64,000 nt of DNA from Flaccisagitta enflata (lineage: Eukaryota > Chaetognatha > Sagittoidea > Aphragmophora), in assembly GCA_965153355.1 (NCBI GenBank), contig OZ231127.1, positions 1,426,001 through 1,490,000 of the forward strand. Reading direction: 5' to 3'. The first letter of the stretch is position 1; each line of letters begins with the position of its first letter. The position numbers and the translations under genes were made by a program. This document shows, piece by piece, positions 1 to 64,000 of this stretch. Under the pieces are notes generated by a model. The model saw only the letters and a list, made by a program, of their open reading frames with translations, did not search any database and was not told the origin of the DNA.

Positions 1-96
1 GACGGACCGACGGACGGACGGACGGACGGACGGACGGACGGACGGACGGACGGACCGACAAAGCGGGTTGTAGAGTCGCGTGCACGCGACTAAAAA
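1..96 (+). mobile_element. Helentron-like short element, 3' part
   Basis: Cut by the window start. A (GGAC)n array is followed by GTAGAG and a perfect 18-nt palindrome, AGTCGCGTGCACGCGACT (74-91), then AAAAA. This is the standard 3' end of the main repeat family here. Confidence 0.75.
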
Positions 97-1070
<974 letters not shown>

Positions 1071-1213
1071 TTTTTAGTCGCGGACACGCGACTATATACC
1101 TTGCCGTGTTGGTCGGTCCGTCCGTCCATAACATTTTTGAATTCCGAGCGGTTTTTTATTTACTGCTCCTGTCCAACCGTCCGCGACTGGATTGCCGTGT
1201 ATCCGGCCTTGTT
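1071..1213 (-). mobile_element. Helentron-like short element, full copy
   Basis: On the + strand it reads TTTTTAGTCGCGGACACGCGACT, here split as the T-run, hairpin arms AGTCGC/GCGACT, then a GTCC array and the start hairpin GGCCTTGTT reversed. About 143 bp. Confidence 0.7.
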
Positions 1214-1739
1214 CTCTCCAGGGGTGTAATTAATTCCATGACCTTTGATTAATTTCTCCCCCCCCCCCTGTCTTTGATTTTCTTCCCCGCGATGTGTCGT
1301 ATCGCATTACAAAATCTATGATTTTCTTTCAAATATAGCAATAAAACAGTGTCTTTAAGGTTTAAATAGTGTCAAATTGTGTTTTACTAATCAGTTTTTA
1401 TGATTTGGTACTGTTAAAAGTTGTTTTTTTTCCCAAAATTTCCTTTTTTTCTTTTTTTCCCTTAAATTTCCCTCCCCATCTCCAAACCCTTTCATTGATT
1501 TCCTCTCCCCTCCCACAGGGGGGGGGGGGAGTGATGTAGAACTATATACAGGCCTGTTTCTTTCGTCACTCTCGCCTTCGACGCCATTAGTGACGCTAAA
1601 GCTTAAAGACCCAACTGATTTGCAATATGTAAATCATCGATTTCAAGGCGCTAGATCTCCTATAGTTAAGATTCATACGCGACTGAAGTTTTAAGTCATG
1701 CATTTAGTCACTTTTTCTCGGTTCTGGAAATTGGGTTGT

Positions 1740-1931
1740 TAGACGTGCGCATGCAATCGCGACTATATCCCCCGCTATGACGGTCAATAGGTCGGTAGGT
1801 CGATCTGTTGGTAGGTTGGTTCGTAACACTTTTCTTTTTGGGCGTTTTTGAGAGGCTTTTGCATCACTGCTTCGGCTCAAATGATTGAATTGCTTTCTGC
1901 CCCTGCCCCCCCATGAATTCGGCCTTGTTAT
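1740..1931 (-). mobile_element. Helentron-like short element, degraded copy
   Basis: Terminal hairpin remnants, GGTCGGTAGGTCG-type tetramers, a GCCCCTGCCC box and a GGCCTTGTT end in the usual order. Confidence 0.55.
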
Positions 1932-2046
1932 ATCTTCGGTTCGACGCTATCGTATTCCTGCTACAGCCTAAAGCGAGAAAAACATCATAGCGAGGTCCCA
2001 TGTCTCCACTGCAGAAGTCCAGTAATTCACGGGAACAGCGTCACTC

Positions 2047-2192
2047 TTTTAATTCACGTGCACGCGACTCTACAACCCGCTCTGTCCGTCTGTCGGTCGG
2101 TCCGTCCGTCGGTCGGTCCGTCACACTTTGCTTGTTTTCACCGCCCCTGCCCACCCGCACGCGACTAAGGTAGCTGTGTATCCGGCCTTGTT
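2047..2192 (-). mobile_element. Helentron-like short element next to exon 1
   Basis: Hairpin remnant CACGTGCACGCGACT, GTCC/GTCG tetramers, the box CCCCTGCCCACCCGC, then TATCCGGCCTTGTT. Its end merges with the T-tract of the exon 1 acceptor (AG at 2212-2213). Confidence 0.75.
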
Positions 2193-2213
2193 TTTTTTTT
2201 TTTTGCCTTTCAG

Positions 2214-58881
<56,668 letters not shown>

Positions 58882-58906
58882 GTATGTTGTTAGGCTTAAC
58901 AGTATG

Positions 58907-59117
58907 AACATGCTTGCGTTGGAGCCCTATGGAGCGCAGCCTCCCATTGAACTCATCCTTCAATGGATGGACTTCAAGGTAGGTTGTTAGGCTTAATAGT
59001 ATGAATATGCCTGCGCTGGAGCCCTATGGAGCGCAGCCTCCAATTGAACTAATCTGTCAATGGATGGACTTCAAGGTAGTTTGTTAGGCTGAACATGCCT
59101 GCGCTGAAGCACTGTGC
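58907..59117 (+). repeat. Tandem copies of the exon 20 tail and its splice donor
   Basis: Two full 97-bp copies (58907-59003 and from 59004) and a truncated one (from 59092) repeat the end of exon 20 plus the start of its intron. Each full copy keeps the coding stretch almost unchanged and ends in its own donor-like site (AAG|GTAGGT, AAG|GTAGTT). The third copy still reads nearly like the exon but with substitutions, for example CGT to TGT at the Arg of LIRQW. I treat them as non-coding decoys. Confidence 0.9.
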
Positions 59118-59348
59118 CGTATCTCTACGAAAAGTGAACACAGGGCCAACTTTGGGGGGTCAAAAATTGATTTTGAGAAATATGCATCAACATTAATTTA
59201 GAGGGCGAGGAAAAACGTAAACTAAGACCAAACCAACATTTTTGGACATTTCTTGGCGCTACAGTGACGTCACGACCCTCTCAAAGTCGAAAATTGATGA
59301 ATTTTTTGAGGGAAAAATGAACTGTTTTTTGTCAAGAGATACGGATAA

Positions 59349-59620
59349 AACAAGTGACGCGGGGGTCACAATATCGTTGCGGACGGGTGGGCAGGGGCAG
59401 CCAACCCCCAGCCTCGCCCAAACCCCCTTCCCACACACTAACATACACCCACACACATTCAATGACAGCTGCAGCATCGTAAAATGCGCGTTTCTCGCGT
59501 TTTCAACTCGAGCGTGACGGACCAACCGACCAACCAACCAACCAACCAACCAACCAACCAACGGACAGACGGACGGACGGACAAAGCCTCTTATAGAGTT
59601 GCGTGTCCGCAACTGAAAAT
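59349..59620 (+). mobile_element. Helentron-like short element, GTTGC-stem subfamily, full copy
   Basis: AACAAGTGACGCGGGGGTCA start, GTGGGCAGGGGC box, (CCAA)n and GGAC arrays (about 59519-59583), CTCTTATAGAGTTGCGTGTC and CGCAACTGAAAA end. Confidence 0.82.
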
Positions 59621-60205
59621 AGTCACTGTGGCTCTAAAAATTGTGTTTTTGACTTGCGGATTTTTTTGCTGGTTAGCTCTTGAGCACCTTTATCGATGTG
59701 AGGAAAAAAAGTTGGATATAGGTTTTGAATTATGGGGCAAAAATTGAAAAAATTCAAATTTTGTTTTTTTTGTCTCAAAATGTGAAATAAGTAGTTCTGA
59801 AACTCATATAGCCCCAGAAAGTCCCAGAAATTTTTTTGCAGAATTTGATACCCCTATTAGTGTACAATCAGGGACCAGTATTGATTTGTCTGGTTCCTGG
59901 CGGTCCTTCAGCCATTTTTGACCATTTTTAGCAACATACGAAAAATGTCATTTTTGGTATAAAACAAATCAAATTATCTCTTAACAAATTGACTGAGGAT
60001 GTCAATTTTTGGCATTGTGATATTCGAGTTTGTCACTGGCGCTGGAAAAGGGTTCAATTAAAAACAACGTTAAAATGGTAAAAACGGGCCATCACTGGTG
60101 AGCATAAGAAAACATAATATGAACAACTTAAACAGCAATCAAAGGTAATCTGTTAATCATATAGCACGAGAGTCAATGGGTATAGATTAATATTCGAGAC
60201 ATAAC
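59621..60205. other. Probable 3' LTR and flank of the retrotransposon
   Basis: Lies directly downstream of the retrotransposon coding region on the - strand. The LTR probably begins at TGTTATG (60206), but without the second LTR its other end cannot be fixed. Confidence 0.45.
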
Positions 60206-60207
60206 AT

Positions 60208-63003
60208 CTATGCCTCTCTCAATCGGTTCGACCCCCCGGGTCTTGGACGAAAGTTATAAAGTAATGATCCTGGTTTGATCAAGTTAAGAAGCGAAAATGG
60301 CCTGTTGCTGACGGTGAGTCCAGGGGAAGGATGAAACGCTGGCCTCGGTGGATTGGCCTCGGCGCCGCCTGATGGCGCATTTGGAGGCTCGCCTAGACCC
60401 TGGTCCTCCTCCTCCTCAGCATCAACAAACACCTCGTCACCTGAATCATCCGCTGGCGCAACATTAGCTCCTTCGTCACTTCCGCGCAGCTGCTGATCGT
60501 CGTTATTTCGCTGAACCGCGCTATCAGCTGTCTGTTGACCGTCGTCTCCAGTTGAAATGAAGGTCGGAAGGGTTGACGTCGGTTTTAAGGAGGTTGCGGA
60601 TTTAGATGAGGGCTTTAGACGCGGATGTCTGCCCAAGATTGAAGGAGAGGAGGGCTCTAGACACGAACGTCTGCCCGAGACTGAAGGAGAGGCGATCTTT
60701 TTGAAGAAGGAAGAGTTCCTGACGATGGAGTGTCCTTTTCTCCGGGCGGAGACCATGGAGCCCTTGACTGCGATCACCTTGTAAGGAACGGGATTGTAGT
60801 GGGCAGACAGTTTATTCCGTTTTGGTTGACGAACCAAAACCGCGTCGCCCACATTGAGCAGATGTGGAGTGGCCTTACGTTTGAGATCAGCGTAGGCCTT
60901 GGCCCTTTTCATGGCCGCCGCGTTGAATTCTTTAATCGCCGCATTGGAGGATGACCTCGAAGAGATATAAGGCAGTTCCGTCTTGAAACGGCGCCCAGGG
61001 TACATCAGCTGCGCCGGGGAAACTCCTGTGGACGGATGTGGAGTCGCGCGATACGCCCGTAAGAAATTATGCACAGACTTTTTCCAGTCTTGATTTTCAA
61101 CATGGGCCGTCCGAACTACTTTTCCCAGGCATTTCATAAACGCTTCTGCTTGACCATTCGCCTCAGGCCAAAGGGGCGTAACCTTTTGATGGTGGAAGCC
61201 AAATTTCCGCGAAAAAGCTGCAAAGCACTTGCTATTAAATGGTGGCCCGTTGTCCGTTCGAATGACGTCAGGAATGCCATGGGTCGAAAACATTTTCTCC
61301 ATAGCAAAAATGACGCCTGCAGCATTTGTCGACTGACTGCGCAAGTAGATCTTGATTTCCGGCCACTTGGACCTTAGGCACTTGAGGACGAGTACCTTTT
61401 CACCACTCGGAAGAGGACCAAAAATGTCTGCGGCGACCAACTGCCACGGCTCCTCCGGAAGCGGAGTCATCTGGAGGGGCTCTCTGCGAGGCTCGGAAAC
61501 GACAGCTTGACAAGGAAGGCACGACTTAATCATGGCCTCCACTTTGCCGTCCATTTTTGGAAACCAAACCGCAGAACGAAGGTAGCTCTTGGTCTTGCTG
61601 ATACCCATATGGCCCTGGTGAGCAATAGTAAGGGCCTCCGAGGTTAAAGTCCGCGGCAGCACCACTCTTTCACCACGAAGAAGTATATCCATCCCGATCG
61701 ACAGTTCCGACCATATTGACTTGAAGGGAGCAAGGAGACTATTTGCAGGGCAATGCTTGACGCCCGAAAGGATCAGCTTCATAACTTCCACAATTGCTGC
61801 ATCGTGTTTAATTTCCTCCCTGATGCGCGGAACCGTTATGGCCTCAGTCAACCTCTGGGCCACAAAGAAGAGATGATTTTGAATATCTTGATAGCTCGCA
61901 CGTTCTGCTTTGGAGCAGAAACGATAAGGAAGTGGATGGCGCGAGAGATAATCGGCGGGGTTATGCTTCCCCTTAACTAACTTGATTGTGGTATTGAAGC
62001 CCTGGAGCTTAAGCCGTACCTTGTTAATGCGGGCTGGGGCCTCCCGCTTAGTCTTTTCCATCATCGTCTTTAATGGCTCAGGGTCAATAAAATGAGTAAA
62101 CGGAATGCCCTGTAAGAAGATTTTGAAGCGTTCGCATCCAAATTGCATCGCCGTTGCTTCCCTTTCGAGTTGATGATAATTCTTTTTGGTGTCATTGAGA
62201 GCGCGACTTGCTATATTGACCGGTCTCCAACGTCCTTCGTCGTCCATCTGGGCAAGAATAGCGTTTAAACCAACCGGGGAAGCGTCCGTAAATAGAGCCG
62301 TTTCTCGTTTCGTGTCGAAATAGGAAAGAAGTGTCAATTCAGAAATGGCCCCTTTGATGGACTGGAACGCGGATTGCTCCGCTCTATTCCAGCAAAAGGC
62401 GCTTCCTTTCTTGGTCAAATTGCGCAATGGCTCGGCCCTGGTGGCAAAATCAGGGATGAATTGGGAGTTGAATCCTGCCAGCCCTAGAAAGGACCTGACT
62501 TCCTCCTTCGAAGATGGGGCCTCTGCCTGTTCAAGAGCCTGGACCTTTTCTGGGTCGGGAGAAACCCCATCTGCCGAGAAAATATATCCGAAGAATTTTG
62601 TGCTTGTGGCGTTGAAGACGCACTTCTTCTTATTAATTGTCAGACCAGTTCGTCGAAACATGTCAAAAACGTCCTTGAGAGCTTTGTCGTGGTTTTCGGC
62701 GGCTTCTTCGTCTGAGTCCCCACATCCGAAGACCAAGACATTGTCCGCGATGTTGATTGCACCTGGGATTCCTTCCAAGTCGCGACGCAGCACCTCGTGG
62801 CAGATGGCGAAGGATGGCGTGGCGCCCTGCACCAACCTAGTGCAACGTTTCAGACCCCATGGTGTAGAAAAAGTCGTCAGTCTCCTGCTTGCCTCGTCCA
62901 AGGGGAATTGGTAAAAGGCATCTTTTAAGTCCAGTTGAGAGAATTTTCGGGATTTGGCCAACACCGCTTTCAATTCTTCAACAGTCATCACCTGATGATG
63001 CAC
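60208..63003 (-). CDS. Retrotransposon reverse transcriptase / RNase H / integrase
   Basis: An open frame of 931 codons. RT: FSQLDLKDAFYQ at residues 21-32; the catalytic box reads IADNVLVFG at 85-93, where IADD or YADD is expected. RNase H: FTDAS (Asp 240), QLEREA (Glu 280), then NPADYLSRHP near 350. Integrase: His-His-Cys-Cys zinc site at 462-499, then VAADIFG (Asp 526), RTDNGPPF (Asp 584) and ANGQAE (Glu 620). A GPY-type module (YNPVPYKVI) and an acidic tail follow. There is no chromodomain. The true start is unclear because the upstream part of RT lies in another frame. Confidence 0.88.
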   Translation of the reverse strand: MHHQVMTVEELKAVLAKSRKFSQLDLKDAFYQFPLDEASRRLTTFSTPWGLKRCTRLVQGATPSFAICHEVLRRDLEGIPGAINIADNVLVFGCGDSDEEAAENHDKALKDVFDMFRRTGLTINKKKCVFNATSTKFFGYIFSADGVSPDPEKVQALEQAEAPSSKEEVRSFLGLAGFNSQFIPDFATRAEPLRNLTKKGSAFCWNRAEQSAFQSIKGAISELTLLSYFDTKRETALFTDASPVGLNAILAQMDDEGRWRPVNIASRALNDTKKNYHQLEREATAMQFGCERFKIFLQGIPFTHFIDPEPLKTMMEKTKREAPARINKVRLKLQGFNTTIKLVKGKHNPADYLSRHPLPYRFCSKAERASYQDIQNHLFFVAQRLTEAITVPRIREEIKHDAAIVEVMKLILSGVKHCPANSLLAPFKSIWSELSIGMDILLRGERVVLPRTLTSEALTIAHQGHMGISKTKSYLRSAVWFPKMDGKVEAMIKSCLPCQAVVSEPRREPLQMTPLPEEPWQLVAADIFGPLPSGEKVLVLKCLRSKWPEIKIYLRSQSTNAAGVIFAMEKMFSTHGIPDVIRTDNGPPFNSKCFAAFSRKFGFHHQKVTPLWPEANGQAEAFMKCLGKVVRTAHVENQDWKKSVHNFLRAYRATPHPSTGVSPAQLMYPGRRFKTELPYISSRSSSNAAIKEFNAAAMKRAKAYADLKRKATPHLLNVGDAVLVRQPKRNKLSAHYNPVPYKVIAVKGSMVSARRKGHSIVRNSSFFKKIASPSVSGRRSCLEPSSPSILGRHPRLKPSSKSATSLKPTSTLPTFISTGDDGQQTADSAVQRNNDDQQLRGSDEGANVAPADDSGDEVFVDAEEEEDQGLGEPPNAPSGGAEANPPRPAFHPSPGLTVSNRPFSLLNLIKPGSLLYNFRPRPGGSNRLREA

Positions 63004-64000
63004 CTATCAAGATTTTTGTTCAGCTCTCGCCAATCAAAAGTGATGCGAACTCCCACTTCATTGGATCCTTCAATACGTTTAGGGACAGGAACCAGACGGC
63101 TGATGCTCTGGACATTATCGTCAACTGGAACAGACTCGAAGACCCTTTCTGACTCGAGTCTATCCAATTCTTCTTTCACCTTGGGAAGCAGGTTAATCGG
63201 AATCCTCGACGTTGGGGCAACGCTATGCCTGGCACCCTCCTTCAGAGGAAGGGAGATAGAGACGTTTTTGTGACAGCCAACCCCTCTAGAGATATCCAGA
63301 TATTCTGCTAGCAGCGGGTGGTCGGCCTGACCATCAGGAAGTAATCCATGGCGAGGTTTTGAACATTTCGTGGGCGGCGGTATGTCGTTTGTGGATTCCG
63401 GTTGAGTCTGACTACCGACAGAATGGATGTCCGCGTTTGGATAATGGAGCGTGACAAGGCCCAAGGCCTTCGAGGCAGAGCGCGAAAGAAGAGAGACCTG
63501 TCGATTTGACTGCAGGGAGACGTATATTTTCTCACGAATCTGCTTTTCCCCCACTTTAAGATCCGTGGTGTACCATCCCTGTAGAGCAAGCGGTTTTGTA
63601 GCACCGTAAGGCATGAGTCGAATGGCAGATTGGCGCAGCGGAGGTTGAGGACAAAGCATGGCGAAGGTGGAACCGTCGATGAGAGTCACATCAGCTCCTG
63701 TATCTGGATTAAATTTTATCGTGCCTCCAGTCGTTGTGACCGGCACCAAAAGGGGCTTTTCAACAAGTGAGCCCACGCATTTGATTTCTCCAAGATCGTG
63801 AGTGACGTCATAGTCATCAGAAGAATCGAGATCCACCGCAGCTGCAAGAACTTTTTGTTCACCACGACACTGAGACGCGAAGTGATTAGGCTTTGAGCAT
63901 TTGTTGCAAGTCTTTCCCCTAGCCGGGCACGGTTTGCCTTTTGAATGTGGATAGGGGCCTCCGCAATTAAAGCACTTAGGATCCGCCCGCGGCGGGTTAG
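62988..64000 (-). CDS. Retrotransposon Gag end / protease / start of reverse transcriptase
   Basis: An open frame continuing past the right edge. Near 63950-63855 it has two zinc knuckles, CFNCGGPYPHSKGKPC and CNKCSKPNHFASQC. The protease active-site motif is FNPDTGADVTLID (about 63700). The RT entry is RLVPVPKR followed by VRITFDWRELNK. The frame then ends in TGA at 62988, inside the RT domain. The rest of the polymerase continues in a different frame that overlaps by a few bases, so this is a break rather than a natural gene end. Confidence 0.85.
   Translation of the reverse strand, partial: NPPRADPKCFNCGGPYPHSKGKPCPARGKTCNKCSKPNHFASQCRGEQKVLAAAVDLDSSDDYDVTHDLGEIKCVGSLVEKPLLVPVTTTGGTIKFNPDTGADVTLIDGSTFAMLCPQPPLRQSAIRLMPYGATKPLALQGWYTTDLKVGEKQIREKIYVSLQSNRQVSLLSRSASKALGLVTLHYPNADIHSVGSQTQPESTNDIPPPTKCSKPRHGLLPDGQADHPLLAEYLDISRGVGCHKNVSISLPLKEGARHSVAPTSRIPINLLPKVKEELDRLESERVFESVPVDDNVQSISRLVPVPKRIEGSNEVGVRITFDWRELNKNLDRCIIR

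Larger units (their letters stand above)
60206..64000 (-). mobile_element. Ty3/gypsy-type LTR retrotransposon, cut by the window edge
   Basis: An element inserted antisense to the dynein gene in the intron after exon 20. From the right edge leftwards it shows two zinc knuckles (Gag nucleocapsid), an aspartic protease, reverse transcriptase, RNase H and an integrase. The order RT, RNase H, integrase defines Ty3/gypsy. Two base pairs after the stop at 60208 a TGTTATG sequence (60206 leftwards) follows a purine-rich GAGAGAGG, the likely start of the 3' LTR. I could not find the LTR's far end. The upstream Gag and 5' LTR are outside the window. Two lesions suggest a dead copy: a frame change near 63000 and a changed catalytic motif. 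Confidence 0.9.

Noticed and set aside
58907-59091. Copies of the exon 20 tail as additional exons
   Set aside because: They lack the first part of the exon, have no good acceptor with a pyrimidine tract, and reading through from copy 1 hits TAG.

Overview
The window is animal nuclear DNA. It has GT-AG introns, long AT-rich introns and many interspersed repeats. Simple-sequence arrays are very frequent, especially (GA)n/(CT)n, up to about 370 bp long. Its backbone is one large gene on the + strand, an axonemal dynein heavy chain. Twenty coding segments at positions 2214-58881, about 935 residues, read in phase from the end of the linker through AAA1 and AAA2 into AAA3. Family resemblance is best to DNAH1, the inner-arm dynein heavy chain. 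The first and last exons lie outside the window. An animal that keeps DNAH1 has motile cilia or flagellated sperm; together with the repeat style this suggests an invertebrate, but I cannot name the species.

Layout. 1-2213: upstream intron with palindromic repeats. 2214-2951: linker exons 1-2. 2952-14524: an 11.6 kb intron containing a separate three-exon gene on the - strand (8947 to 6431) for an unrecognised 218-residue protein with two membrane segments. 14525-15302: exons 3-5, ending in the AAA1 P-loop. 15303-32313: a 17 kb intron with a decayed PIN-like/CXC mobile-type gene, a Tc1/mariner remnant, several terminal-inverted-repeat elements, the largest GA array and a 66/69-bp minisatellite. 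32314-33127: two alternative versions (6a, 6b) of the AAA1 Walker B exon. 33758-47965: exons 7-15 (rest of AAA1, then AAA2) with further repeats. 47966-56658: another repeat-rich intron. 56659-58881: exons 16-20 (into AAA3). 58882-64000: the next intron, which holds a - strand Ty3/gypsy-type retrotransposon running off the right edge.

The main repeat population is a set of short non-autonomous elements. They begin AACAAG followed by a small hairpin, carry a GGAC/GTCC tetranucleotide array, and end in TTATAGAG, a terminal hairpin and CTAAAAA. The terminal stems differ between subfamilies by paired, compensating changes. The design resembles Helentron-associated (HINE, 'mini-me', 'pearl'-like) elements.

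Most notable: exons 6a and 6b have identical length (106 nt) and identical phases, and the phases are such that exactly one must be used. Also notable are the nested two-membrane-segment gene, a tandem copying of the end of exon 20 with its splice donor, exon 15 sitting between complementary (CT)n and (GA)n arrays, and an inverted repeat pair that brackets exons 6a-8. All calls come from reading the sequence; no searches were run.
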